DNA of 64,000 nucleotides. Origin: Dendrophyllia cribrosa. Taxonomy: Eukaryota; Cnidaria; Anthozoa; Scleractinia; Dendrophylliidae. The notes under the pieces were generated by a model. The model worked only from the letters and a program-made list of their open reading frames with translations. It was not told where the DNA came from and made no database searches. Where the stretch lies: NCBI GenBank assembly GCA_024195265.1, contig JAJLRJ010000005.1, positions 46,388,087 to 46,452,086 on the forward strand. Reading direction: 5' to 3'. Below, one piece after another: positions 25,276 through 36,545 of the stretch (its first letter is position 1; each line of letters starts with the position of its first letter). Position numbers and translations under genes: made by a program.

Positions 25276-26743
25276 GCACAACATACAATTTTTAAAAGAA
25301 ATTGTATTTGGGGAACTTCATCAAAGAAGCAAAATTATTAGCTATTGTCTTCTGCTATTCTGATTGGTTAAGCACGAACATTTCCTAAAATTTATTTGAC
25401 GCAAATGGATTTTCTTTATTTTTATAATGAAATATAATTATTAACCATCAGCTCCTCCTCTATTCTTGAAATCAAAGATATTCTATGTGGGAAAGAGCTA
25501 ATGCCGCAGAACAATGAAGTTTGCTATCGTTCTTATGTGGAACAATACTTAAAGTCCACATGAAGAGAAATTTCACTACCGTTATTTTAAGGGTTTTTTG
25601 ATGTTTATATCACCTTTTTTTCATTTTCAGGCGGAGAAGGGAATGAACTCGGGGCTAAAATACGCGTCCCTTTTCAGCCATATTTAATCGAAATAATCCG
25701 TCCACAATGTGCCAAAACTCCACTGTAAAACGAGTGACGCGCTCAGTTGTAAACACACTTGTGACCTCACTAGAACCCAGGTCCTTGTCTAATATGCCCA
25801 ACTTGCGTCGCTCGTTAAAATATGTTCCCGCCACTTCAAGTGACTTATTTTCCCATCAAAATAATTCTTAAAACAACTATTTTCAGCTTACCGAAGGAAA
25901 AACAATGGTAGTGAAATTTTACTTCATGTCATATCACCGGTGTTCACGATAGCGTTCTTTTGCCAACAGGTGCATTCCTTACAATGAATGAAATAAATTT
26001 ACAAGTATATGTGCATTTCCTTTTAGGTTCTTGCGAGAAAAAGCAGGTAAGCTAAAGGCTGCATGGGTGGTTCAATCTAGAAATACCAGAAGGTTAGTTC
26101 CACGAAACTTGAAACTGATTTTTAGGCGATTTGAGCCTTAAAACTTTTTTAGCACATTCAGTTTTACGAAGAATGGTACAATATTTCAGTAAATCATAGT
26201 TACGACTAAGAAGAAAGAAATATTGGTGAAGTTCTACAAATTTGCCAATAATTAGACATTCTTACTATTATAAAATGAAAAATAAAACTTGTATACCTGT
26301 TTTTTAGCTCATTGTAAACATAGTACATCTCAGCCTGAGTACGTTCTTAACAAGTTCTTAAAATTCTGGCCAATATCGGCCTCAACATTCTTATAAAATA
26401 AGGTCTCTAAGAGCTTTCTCGTGAATACGAAACAACGTAAGGCTAAGTCCACAGATCGGTTCAATTTTCCATAATGAGTTTGAAGTAAAAAAATTGAAGA
26501 GTAAAATAGATTTAAAATGACCAAAACGTCTAAGCGTGACATAAATATGCATTGTGTGAAACGAGACTGTCTAGACAACTGAATGACGTAATTAAAAAAG
26601 TTTACATTTGAGTGATTAATCGAGTGAAAGTTTGCAAAGTTGTCTCCATATACTATATCTCGTTCAACGCTTCGCATATTCACAAGATATAAAGAGTGTA
26701 GTTGAATAACGCTACCAAGACGACGCATCCCTATTCGCGTTTT
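25276..26743. other. Intergenic host DNA, no gene seen
   Basis: AT-rich sequence without a supportable gene. Bases 26403-26690 are a minus-strand copy of a dispersed repeat also found at 29038-29262 and 29853-30160. Confidence 0.5.
26403..26690 (-). repeat. Dispersed repeat copy 1 (CTCGTGAATACG family)
   Basis: Its reverse complement matches 29060-29262 and 29880-30160, including ATTAATCACTC(G/A)AATGTAAACTT and ACGTTGTTTCGTATTCACGAG. The TCTCGTGAATACG...GAACGAGAT ends make a short inverted pair. Confidence 0.7.
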
Positions 26744-26924
26744 AGCCTGCGTAGCAGGCGCATGAAAATAATATGGGTGTAAGAAAGAACGGAGGCGAGA
26801 GAGAGACACGCGTGTCTTCCTCGCGCACCTCGTTCTTTCTCGGGCCCATATTTATCTTTTTTATCTTTATTTATTTATTTATTTATTTATTTTATATTTA
26901 TTTTCATGCGCCTGCTACGCAGGC
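26744..26924. repeat. Foldback MITE (AGCCTGCGTAGCAGGCGC family)
   Basis: The ends AGCCTGCGTAGCAGGCGCAT and its reverse complement enclose about 140 bp with a further inverted GAAAGAACGAGG-type part and an ATTT run. The left end of a second copy (with GTAGTAGGCGC) is at 59911-59960 inside the TBCK intron. Confidence 0.75.
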
Positions 26925-27986
26925 AATGTTCAATTCTCATGCTTTCACTGACAGTATCACCACGAAAACACCTGCTGCTGCAAAGAGGACGCTGACACCA
27001 ACGATTGAGCCTGCGTTGCACAACTTGTCATCGCAACAATGTATGTCACATTATGTCGATCCGGCATGATGTGACATCCGACATAATGTGACATACATTA
27101 TGTGACGCATCCGGCATGATCTTTACAAATGGGATTCGCTTCTTGTTGACTGTACCTTTTCGCTCCGCAGGACTTTGCATACTGATTAATACTCCCACTT
27201 GTCGCGTAGTGAGTCTTGTAGCAAACTGCGTCACTTTGGGTACAATCTGCAGTTGATGGACCATGAACATGCTGGTACAGTGGTACAGTGGTGGCACTTT
27301 AATGTACTGGCTATAAACGAAATATGACAAATTGACAAGTATAAATGGTGGAAAAATGGCTGCGATCACAGAGTATGGATCATTAACTATCACACTATCA
27401 CATGCACCAATAAATGTTGCACGTTTTAGATGATTTAGGCGATGAACTATCAACCCCCGTCATTTTATATGGTGCCCCCCACCCCCGGGCACTCATAGCT
27501 TATCTCTACATGTTATGATTGAACTACACAATACATACATTGCTCGTCTGCATTTCCTCCATTTGTTATTTCCAATTTGTACTTCAACCTTAGCTCCTGA
27601 AATGACATAATCACTGACATCAAGACAGTTTCGGAGTGAACAAAATTGAACAAAATTTTGCTCAGAAAAGATTCTATAGAGCAAACAATGGTTGCTTTTG
27701 ATGCTTCAGGTGCCATAGATTCAGTTTCAGTACTAGAAAGTAGGTTATCTGAATTAAATAGAATTCCTCTTGATGTTAAAGTGTATATGACAGATATTTT
27801 TTTATTTGCTTGATGGAATCTTCATGGCGTTCTGATCAGAAAATCGAAAAGAGTTTTTTCGATATCGATTTTCTTTTCCGTGTTTTAGCCGTCTAAAAGC
27901 GTGAAATTTCACTTCCGGTGGGTTACAAAACCGCGCAAGAAAAAAGACTGGAAATAGTCCGCTGTGACGTCAATACAAGAATGCCG
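26925..27986. other. Intergenic, no gene seen
   Basis: A short palindromic cluster of TGTGACAT(A/C) units is at 27038-27112 (GACATAATGTGACATACATTATG). Otherwise only short chance ORFs. Confidence 0.45.
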
Positions 27987-27995
27987 GTGTCGCGA

Positions 27996-28425
27996 CCCGG
28001 GGGGGGGGGGGGGTACTCCCTATAATGGGCTATACGGGGATGATCCGCCCGAAAGGAGTACCTTTTTGAGGCTGGAGGTATGTGAAAAGGTCGGGATTTC
28101 ACACGTTGAAGTATGTGAAAGGGTAGGGATTTCACGAAAAATAGGAGATGGTAGTGAAAACACGAGTTGAAGCATAAAAAAGGTAGAGAAAACTGCAATT
28201 TAAGTATTATAAAAAGGGCCTTTCAAAATATATCAAACAGACGCACGTAAAGGCTATATGAAAGGGGTACCATTTTCAACGAAAGGTATATGAATTTTCA
28301 ATTAAAAGTATATAAAAGGGGTACCTTTTCTGTCAAAAACGGTATATGAAAGGGTAAGGGTTTGGACCTCGAGGCGGAGCATCCCCGTACAAAACTTTGT
28401 TGAGTACCCCCCCCCACCCCCCCGG
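27996..28425. mobile_element. Poly-G MITE copy A with 8-9-bp target duplication
   Basis: It starts CCCGGG with a G run and ends with a C run and CCCGG. The flanks repeat GTGTCGCGA (27987-27995 and 28426-28434). The interior has several AAAGGGGTACC/GGTACCTTTT units. No coding capacity, so non-autonomous. An 8-bp core duplication suggests a hAT-like mobiliser. Confidence 0.8.
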
Positions 28426-28478
28426 GTGTCGCGATTTCTCGGTTCCTCACATTTTTTGGTGCGCCCTAAGAAAGAAAC

Positions 28479-28667
28479 ATGGTTCTATTGAGGTGTGTTG
28501 TCTATGGTTGTAGCAACACGCACCACACGCGCGCTCGCTCTACTATCCCTGAGGAAAAAGGAGGGACTACTCGTAGTCTAAAGCTTGCGATATATCGCCT
28601 AATTTTAGCACGTAAAGTACGAAATATTTTATCACATATACCACAGCTGCAACTAAATGCTCAATAG
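28479..28667 (+). pseudogene. Possible THAP-type zinc finger fragment
   Basis: A 62-codon ORF begins MVLLRCVVYGCSNTHHT, resembling the C-x-V-x-G-C-x-N start of THAP DNA-binding domains, but the later Trp, Cys and His are not found in frame. It may be a decayed transposase remnant or chance. Confidence 0.25.
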
Positions 28668-29037
28668 CTAAAGATTTCAAGATTCTAGCAAGGTTCACCA
28701 TCAAGGAATGACCTGAGAAAGAGTGAAGTCAGACTTTCAGGCTTTGAAACAAATGAATAAAGGGTTTAGATTCTAAAGCGAATGACATACGGTCAACATC
28801 GTTCAACATTTGTTGCTCAACCGTTGCAATTTGTTGAATGACTAGACAGAAAACACATTCCACATTTTAAAATGATTGACTCAGACGTCGCTCAACAACT
28901 TATTGAACGGAACAGAGCCTGTCTCTATTTTCATTCAACAACGTTTAACATGTTGAATGGCCTTTTTCAACATTTAACATGGTATGATACATTCGTCTGT
29001 TGAACAGCCGTTGCAACATCTGGTGATCAATATTTTA
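28668..29037. repeat. GTTCAACA-rich repeat
   Basis: The words GTTGAA(C/T) and TTCAACA recur many times in both orientations from about 28795 to 29015, for example CGTTCAACATTTGTTGCTCAA. It looks like a small inverted-repeat element. No gene. Confidence 0.45.
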
Positions 29038-29262
29038 TTATCTCGTGAATACGCGAAGCGTTGAACGAGATATAGTATACGGGGACAATTATGCAAATTT
29101 TCACTCGATTAATCACTAACGCTAAGATGTTTTGGTCGTTTTAAATCTGTTTTATTCTTCAATTCTTTGACTTCAAACTCAGTATGGAAAATTAAAACCG
29201 ATCTGTGGACTTAACCTCACGTTGTTTCGTATTCACGAGATGGCTCTTAGAGCCCTTTGATT
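29038..29262 (+). repeat. Dispersed repeat copy 2 (CTCGTGAATACG family)
   Basis: It starts TATCTCGTGAATACGCGAAGC and shares the body of copies at 26403-26690 and 29853-30160, with an internal deletion relative to those. Confidence 0.7.
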
Positions 29263-29446
29263 GATCAAATGTTGGCCTATATTATTTTAAGAAACACTGG
29301 ATGTGCTGCTTGTGCAAATTTTGGAAAACAATTGCCTTAAACCTCTTAACGTATTTATATCCTAGAAGGTACTGTAACACCTACATGTAAAACTGTGCAC
29401 ATAATTTATGAAACTGAATAATTTGGTAACATTAACATTAATTAAT

Positions 29447-29627
29447 AGACCTCATTCATAAATGGCGGCCGATTTATTATTCTTTTATATTCATGCTAAT
29501 CAGCCTACCAAGCCTCGTTAGCATGTGCAAAATTCAAAAGAATTTTCGCTCTAAAATGAGGCTAGGTAGGCTGATTAGCATGAATATAAAAGAAAAGTAA
29601 ATCGGCCGCCATTTATTAATAAGGTCT
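29447..29627. repeat. Foldback MITE (AGACCTCATTCATAAATGGC)
   Basis: The two halves are reverse complements over about 75 nt each, including GGCGGCCGATTTA and TTTATATTCATGCTAATCAG, around a short AT-rich centre. Confidence 0.75.
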
Positions 29628-29852
29628 ATCCCTTGTTACAAACACATACACACGCATGCCACCCCAAGCAAATAATTATGGCATTCAAACGAAACGTTCT
29701 CCAAGAATGGGGGAGTACGGCTGCTACAGAATCCACAATGATCATCCTGCTGTTATCACTATCATTATTATCCTCATCATAATTATTAATAATGGCTGTT
29801 TATTGCATGTGCGATGACTTGAAAATTAATAAGTACATGTAATTTTTATTTT

Positions 29853-30160
29853 TATCTCGTGAATACGCGAAGCGTTGAACGAGATGTAATGTACGGGACA
29901 ATTATGCAAATCTTCACTCTATTAATCACTCGAATGTAAACTTGCTTTAATTTCCCAGTGTATTACATCATCCAGTTGTCTAGACAGTCTTGTTTCACAC
30001 AATGCATATTTATGTCACGCTAAGATGTTTTCGTCGTTTTAAATTTGTTTTACTCTTCAATCCTTTGCCTTCAAACTCAGTATATAAAATTAAAACCGAT
30101 TGGTGGACTTAACCTTACGTTGTTTCGTATTCACGAGGTGGCTCTTAGGGCCCTTTGATT
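29853..30160 (+). repeat. Dispersed repeat copy 3 (CTCGTGAATACG family)
   Basis: The fullest copy of the family. It includes CAGTTGTCTAGACAGTCTTG and ends near ACGTTGTTTCGTATTCACGAG. It is followed by unique sequence with no gene to about 30845. Confidence 0.7.
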
Positions 30161-30844
30161 AATACTTGGAAAACAAGCATGTGAAGTGCTTGGCTTTTTC
30201 TTGTGAACTGTTGGCTGGAAAATGATATTGTGAGAAGTAAACAAATGTTTACAAATTTTTGAAACTGTAAAGTTTGAAACGTAAGAACTTGGACGATAGA
30301 AGTAAAAAAATAACACTACACAGTCGTGGCCAAAAGCACTTTGATTCGCGTAACGAAAGTGTAAATTTTATTTATACAAAAAGAATATCCTTGATATTTT
30401 CTATTAACAGATCTCATTAAATGAGATTTTAAAAAACATGGCCGAGATCGAAAGCGCTTTGACTTGGCGGGACGAAAAGAAGATTCGCGATATCACTATT
30501 CATGCCGCATAAAATTTTCCACTTACACTTTAAAATTCGCAACACTCTTCGAGTGCATGCATTCGTTTAACACAGTTTTAGGTTAACTGATGGCTTTCCG
30601 TTGCGGACAAAATGTCCAAATCGTAAAATGAGAAGTCCAGAATCGAAAAGATAATCCAAAACCAGAAAATGAGTTGAGATGTACAAAATATGAAGTCGAA
30701 AAAAAATTGAGGTCGAAACTATGAGTAGACGCTGACCAGCCGTATCTTCAGTTTGTGGTCTCATTCTTCGCAGCCTTTTGCGGGTAATGGCGGAACTGCG
30801 TTGGTTACCCAACGTATCGGAGTTTTTTTCCTTACTTGTTAGAC

Positions 30845-31882
30845 GCGACTTCTAGAGGACGTCGGTGCACCTTCGTTTGACAACACAGAATTCCTATTTC
30901 GCTCTCAACTTTATTAACAAGGTTCGTCGAGACTTACGGCGGTGTACCTGCACAGCAACATACCATTAATAGACTGATAGTATTATAAAAGTGACAGGCC
31001 AAACATGACTCCCTCTAGTCGCAAAATGTATTGAAAAGCCTTTAGAATAGCTTTCCCAAGTAGATCAACAATAGGATGTGACAATTAAGTCACAATTATC
31101 TTTGTGTTTCACATGCTCGATAGTATTATGTGACCCTTTTATCTTTTGGATATAAATATCTTAAATGACAGCAGGTTTTCACGCTGCGCATAGCCATTTA
31201 TATAATTATCATTTCTCTATGCCTTCGTTATGCTAGCTCTCCGCTGGCATATGTTAGGGTTTCTTTGGCTCACTTGTGCTGGAAGATAAATAGTGATCGA
31301 CTGCAGTTTTTGTAATTACTATGAGAATGCTAGGATCAGTCAATCTCTTGGCCCGTGACTTTAGTGGCTTAGTCTGCGGTGTGCAAGACTCGGAGAAAGT
31401 GAATCTTTATCACGGATGTAAGCGTCCAAGATTCAAGTCTGAAGCTGCCGTGTCTCTATTGGAATCACGACTTCTTGCATTTTAAATGTTTTAGCTCCTT
31501 GTTTTATTCTGTTTTTGGGTAGTGTTTCCCGGAGGTAGACGAACCTCCGTTAGCTCCGTTGTTTCATCATGGCATAACTGTACCAAACATGCCGTGTACA
31601 GATATGGTGATAGTCTGTTTTAAAAATCTTACGGATGCTAGTGATTACTTACGTTCTTTCTTACTTAATAATTTCATATTATTCTACGAGACATTTGGGA
31701 GCAACTGAGAGGTTCACCTTTGAACCGAAACTCGAATCTTGCTTAAGAAAGAACGTAAGAAACGCCGTAAGTCTCTACGAATCTTGATAATAAAGTTGAG
31801 AGCGTCCTCTCATATTCATCGAGGCGGCGAATTAGGAATTTTGTGTTGTCAAACGAGGCTGTACCGACGTCCTCTAGAAGTC
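30845..31882. mobile_element. About 1-kb non-coding element with roughly 110-bp imperfect TIRs
   Basis: 30848-30950 and 31770-31880 are reverse complements with scattered differences; both contain CTTCTAGAGGACGTCGGT, TTTGACAACACA and CTCTCAACTTTATTA. The interior has no long ORF. I could not identify a target duplication. Confidence 0.65.
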
Positions 31883-31978
31883 TATGCATGCAATATATGC
31901 GTAATTATACGGATTCAAAATGCTTGTCAGGTTGGAAGTTACTCTGCATCTGCAGTTTCACCATCTTGTTTCATACTT

Positions 31979-32290
31979 GTGGGGGGGGGGGGGGGGGGGG
32001 GGTACTCCCCCAAAATACCTATATAGGTATATGCCGCCCAACGGGGTCGTGATTTTGGGACTCCTGGTCCAGAACGGGGTATCCACTTTAGAGACGTTTC
32101 CTTTAACGGAGTAAAATTATTATATTTCAAATGCACAAAAGCTTCAAATTATCAGCAGCCATTTGAAATTAGAATGGGGATTAAAAATTGACCTATTTCT
32201 AGAACGGGGAGTCATTTTGAGTGCAAATTCTTTCTAAAACAGGGTCCAAATTTGGGGATCCAGGTGGCACATACCCACCAAACTACAAAA
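31979..32290. mobile_element. Poly-G MITE copy D (right end uncertain)
   Basis: A run of 22 G (31981-32002) is followed by TACTCCC, as in copy A, and the body has GGGGT(A/C)-type units. The right end near GGCACATACCCACC is not certain. Confidence 0.5.
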
Positions 32291-33059
32291 TGCAAGCATA
32301 CATGTAGCTCAAATTTCCACTTAGAAAGAAGAACAGTCTAAGAACATAAAAGGGGACACAAGGTTTTCTGCTTGAAAGCCAAGAACGTTTTTTTGACCGA
32401 CCGTTTGTAACTTATCATCAGCTTCTATCCGTATCTGATGCATATAGTTCAGATAGTTATGAAACTGACACGTCATTTAAAATTAAATCAGAGTGTTAAA
32501 GGGTTTTACAACCGCCTAATAATTTATGCATAATTATGATAAAACACTTTTGCTCAAAGGTTGTGCTCAAGGACCATTAGCTACCGAACACAAATTACAA
32601 TAGCCTGCGAATACAGCCACCTCTCATCACCAGGGGCGTTCGCGCGAGAAAGCGTCTGCGATTTACTCTGAGAAATTTCATACTGATGACGTAAATCTCT
32701 CCCGAATCCAGACAGGTGCGCTGATTGGTCAACTTGATAATTTTGCATAATTATGCTTTAAATTATGCAGTGTTGTGACTCAAAATCACAACTTAAGAAA
32801 TTTAAATCTTGTCTGTCGTTACAAAATTTTCGACTCTGTGTTTAATCTATTTGTCCTATGTTTAATGTTTTGACGTTACAAGCAAGTCAGTTTCAGGCTC
32901 GTTATAGTTTTATCTGTGGTGATGAGGTTTTTCTGTTTTTGTCAATTTACCAACTGCATATGACAAGTCACTGATATTTCAAACGATGCCACTCGTGCAT
33001 GTGTGAATTTATGAACATTTCTGATTGGTGATAAATGGGAAGAAGAACTCCGTAATTAT

Positions 33060-33290
33060 CATCATCAGTCCGCTTTTAGTGGAAAAGACTACCTTCAGAC
33101 TCGTCGCACCGCAATGGGAACAAAAATGCCAGTTTCTTTCGCCAATATTAAACTAAAAGCACGCAATGAAATATTATTCTTTGTAACACAATACAACCCT
33201 GTGTGTCTATATCCACATGGACAAATGAATCACAACCAAGGGGTAGACATACTGACCGGGGCTAAACTTTAAAGATCAAATTAAACCAAC
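33060..33290 (+). pseudogene. Penelope-like element reverse transcriptase scrap
   Basis: The segment reads FSGKDYLQTRRTAMGTKMP and then FVTQYNPV, in the order of the Penelope RT core and thumb but with the catalytic part between them deleted. Too short and broken to be functional. Confidence 0.55.
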
Positions 33291-33394
33291 TAAAAACCGA
33301 GCGAACAAAGGTCATAAAAAACACGCCAGGCACCAGTAGGATTTCTGATAGGCCTGTCAACACCTTTAATTTCATTTGGTTTCACATCAGGGTT

Positions 33395-34192
33395 GTGTTC
33401 GATAGCACAATGAACTTTGAGAAGCATATAAGTGAAGTCTGCAAGTCTGCCTTCTTTCACATTAGGAACATTTCTCAAGTTCGCAGATATCTTAGCATTG
33501 AATCTACAAGAACCTTTGTTAATGCGTTTGTTACATCTCGAATCGATAGCTGTAATTCCTTATTGTACGGCCTGCCTAGCTACTTGAAGAATCTTACCCA
33601 CCCAGTTTGCATTGCGCACCCACGTTGGTTCATCCGCCATTTTCAGGGCCCCCGAAAGTCCATACTGTATTGAAGATGAGAAATTCACTCGTGCAAGAGG
33701 TGATATGCATGCCCAAATATGGAATAGAGCCGTATCATAACGATAATAGAAGCGCGCAATGCAAACTGGGTGGGTCAGATTCTTTAATTCAGCGCTTACA
33801 GTATGCTCTTAACGGCAGCTGCGAGGATTATATCCTTGTCACGCAAGGCTGTTCATATAACGCCTTTGCTTATAGAATTGCATTGGCTTCCAGTAGAACA
33901 ACGCATCATTTTCAAGATTCTGTTGTTTACGTACAAGATTGTCAATGGTCTAGCACCAATGCACCTTAGTGAATTGCTTGTACCGTATGTTCCAATAAGA
34001 GATCTAAGATCTGCAGACAAGTTACTTTTCTGCCAGCCATCATATCGTACCAATGGGAATGGGTCCAGAGCGTTCTCGGTTTGCGCTCCTTATATGTGGA
34101 AGAAATTACCTATGGACATCAAATGTAGTCCTAGTGTTGCAATTTTTAAGCAGAAACTTAAGATACATCTTTTTAAATTAGCATATTATTAA
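33395..34192 (+). pseudogene. LINE reverse transcriptase 3' fragment, interrupted by a MITE
   Basis: 33395-33595 encodes FEKHISEVCKSAFFHIRNIS and FVTSRIDSCNSLLYGLP. After a 180-bp insertion the coding resumes at 33776, changes frame, and continues with HITPLLIELHWLPVEQRI and YMWKKLPMDIK to a stop at 34192. This is the same C-terminal LINE RT region as at 6764-7246 but a different copy. A GCGCTATAAAAATAATAAA 3' end at about 34420-34440 follows. Confidence 0.8.
33596..33775. mobile_element. 180-bp MITE inserted in the LINE coding region
   Basis: Its ends ACCCACCCAGTTTGCATTGC and the exact reverse complement form 22-bp TIRs. The flanks AGAATCTT and AGATTCTT (one base off the TIR) look like a mutated 8-bp duplication. 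Removing it restores the order of the LINE protein, which proves it came later. Confidence 0.8.
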
Positions 34193-34608
34193 TTTTTATT
34201 TTTTTATCACATAGTTAGCATTTATTGTTGTTATTTATATTTTAATATTTAGGTATTTATATTTATATATATATATAAATTGGTTTTGCGGAAGCCATTG
34301 TTGGTTAGCTTTTGTGTTGTGGTGTGGGTATTGTTCAGTGTCTTTTGAATTTTTTGTTTTACGTCATTTGGTGATCACACCATCCACAACACAAAGAAAC
34401 TACCACAATTTTGGAGAGTGCGCTATAAAAATAATAAATTATTGTTATTATTATTATGCATATTATTATAATTATGCGAGATTAACGACAGGTGATTTAC
34501 GTCATCAGTATGGAATTTCTCAAAGTAAATCGCAGACGCTCTCTCGCGCGAACGCCGCTAGCGGCCGAAGTGATGAGAGGCGGCTGTATTTGCAGGCTAA
34601 AATTACAA

Positions 34609-36035
34609 CAGCCTTTCATAAATTCACCTTGTAAACAAGCATTCTATTTCATGCAGTTATAAAGTTAAACCAAAATAACTGCCTCTCAAGAAGACTCGAC
34701 TTCTTGGCTTCAGTTTCCCGCAAAACTTTCACATTCCATGTCCACTTCGCTTCAAGGCAAGTTCATGGCAGTCAGTGAAATCAAACATATTATAGAAGCT
34801 ATTAAAGCTCAACCGTTATACAGCTTCAGCTTTTAATATCGGAAACGTTGACTGCAAAGGGCCTGGCTTTTAGCTCGGGAACTGCGTTGAAACGGTAGTT
34901 AGATTTCCTAGCTCTTCCCTTGTAGAAAAAGTGTCAGAGGAATAATTAAATGTTAATGAACAACTCATCAGCAATTCAAATCGGACGAAAGCTGACTTTC
35001 CGCCATCTTGTCATTCTCGTCCTCAGAGCAACTTGGCTGTCTTAACCGCCGGAGCCTGAGTATGAGGACTTTGGTCCTGTTACTCATGAGGTACTCAGGC
35101 TACTTAATATCGTGAATATAAACAAAATTGAACCATTTGAAAGTTATTTTTGCATTACAGACGGTTATAAGCCGATATAATGTAACTTATAGTGAATCCA
35201 ATCTTTTGTGGTGAGATTTTTTGCGTAATTATGACTTTGAAGTTTTGGCCGCCATCTTGGTGTACCAAAGTTACTCATGGCCGCTTCATACATTTTCACT
35301 AAAACTGTTTAAAACTCATTCGCGTATAACTCCTTAAACGAAATGAACTGGGGCTTCAAAATTTGGCATAGATGTGTAGTTTTAAATTCTCTTCAATTCC
35401 CGATAAACATTTTGGAATCGAAATCCGCTTTTTAATGCTTCTGAATTTTGATATGACATGATATGATATGACATGATGTGACATGATATGACGTAAGTGC
35501 AAGCCAAGAGTAAGTGCAAGCCAAGAATAAAGACGAACGAATTGCACGTACAACGCCGACTAATAAGAGGACGGCGGTGTTTTTAAGGTTTTATTTGTGT
35601 GTCCAGTTCGATTCTCTAAAAAGTGTAGGTCGCACTTGTCTTTGCCAAGTTAGGCACTTAAATAAATTGAAATCCAATAAAAAATGTTCAAATTGTCCCA
35701 AGTGCGATCCTGGCCTAATGCAAAAAGCTGTGTGAATTTCACGGCAGACCGCAAAAGGCAAGCTCCTGTTCGCCGCAGAACGCGAAGCTTAATCTCTCTA
35801 TAATTGTTATGAGTGATTCCTAATTGATGAAATACTCGTTAAACACTCAATAAGGAAATAATTAATAATTTATTAGATTAATTGTGGGGTAGTTGCATTG
35901 TCATCATGGTAGAGAATATGCGTCATAAACGTTCATTGCGTCATTGTCGGCGTATATAGACCGGATATGTAACTACCTGATTACAAACATTTTGTAGTCT
36001 ATCGTCTTTTAAGTTATTATAATTTCTAGTGTATT

Positions 36036-36073
<38 letters not shown>

Positions 36074-36235
36074 TTTTTAATGTGGTTAATGACAAAATAA
36101 ATGAATGAATGAATGAAAAAAAAAAGAAACGTTGTCATAAAAAATGCAAAATAAGAAATAGGACTTAATTACCCTAATAATTCTGACCTTTTAACAGATG
36201 TTTCTTCCGAACAAATTTCTATCAAATTAATTAAT
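34609..36235. other. Intergenic, no gene seen
   Basis: It includes a (GATATGACAT)-like microsatellite at about 35450-35495, an (ATT)n run at 36036-36065 and an AATGAATGAATGA tail at about 36099-36116, probably the end of a retroelement. No coding region is supported. Confidence 0.5.
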
Positions 36236-36545
36236 GAACTTTATAAAATGCTCAAGGAAATGCGCGCGCTTTGATTGGTTAAACCGACGAGTTCATTATA
36301 ACTCGATAAAGCACGCGCGTGACGTAAGGTTCATTATAACCGTTTTTATTTTATAAAAGAAATAAAAAAACTTGTTCCTCGTGCATTGTTGAGTTATTTA
36401 AGCTCGCGGGAATTTTTAAGAACACTCGAGAAATGCGAGAAGCACTGGCCTTTGGCTCGTGCTTCTCCGCACTTCTCTTGTGTTCTTAAAAATTCCCGCG
36501 TGCTTATAACTCAATAATGCTCGGCGCGTTTTTTATTTCTTTAAT
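36236..36545. repeat. Foldback repeat with GGGAATTTTTAAGAACAC arms
   Basis: Arms from about 36365 and ending near 36542 are reverse complements (CGCGGGAATTTTTAAGAACAC and AACTCAATAATGC-type parts) around TGGCCTTTGGCTCG. The preceding 36236-36360 has a related GCGCGC-rich part. Confidence 0.6.

Larger units (their letters stand above)
32601..34599. mobile_element. MULE-like non-autonomous element with 9-bp target duplication, carrying nested retroelement pieces
   Basis: It starts TAGCCTGCGAATACAGCC and ends GGCTGTATTTGCAGGCTA; the TIRs are about 100 bp (32601-32700, 34497-34599), sharing CGCGCGA and GCAGACGC-type segments. The flanks are identical 9-mers AAATTACAA (32592-32600, 34600-34608). 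Long TIRs and 9-bp duplications are Mutator-like. The interior contains no transposase but a Penelope RT scrap, a LINE fragment and a MITE. Confidence 0.75.

Noticed and set aside
27038..27112. Possible CRISPR-like or direct-repeat array of TGTGACAT words
   Set aside because: The words occur in both orientations without regular spacers; it is a small palindromic cluster in a eukaryotic genome.
28479..28667. A complete THAP transposase gene
   Set aside because: Only a short N-terminal resemblance; later zinc ligands and any catalytic region are missing. Kept as a low-confidence fragment.
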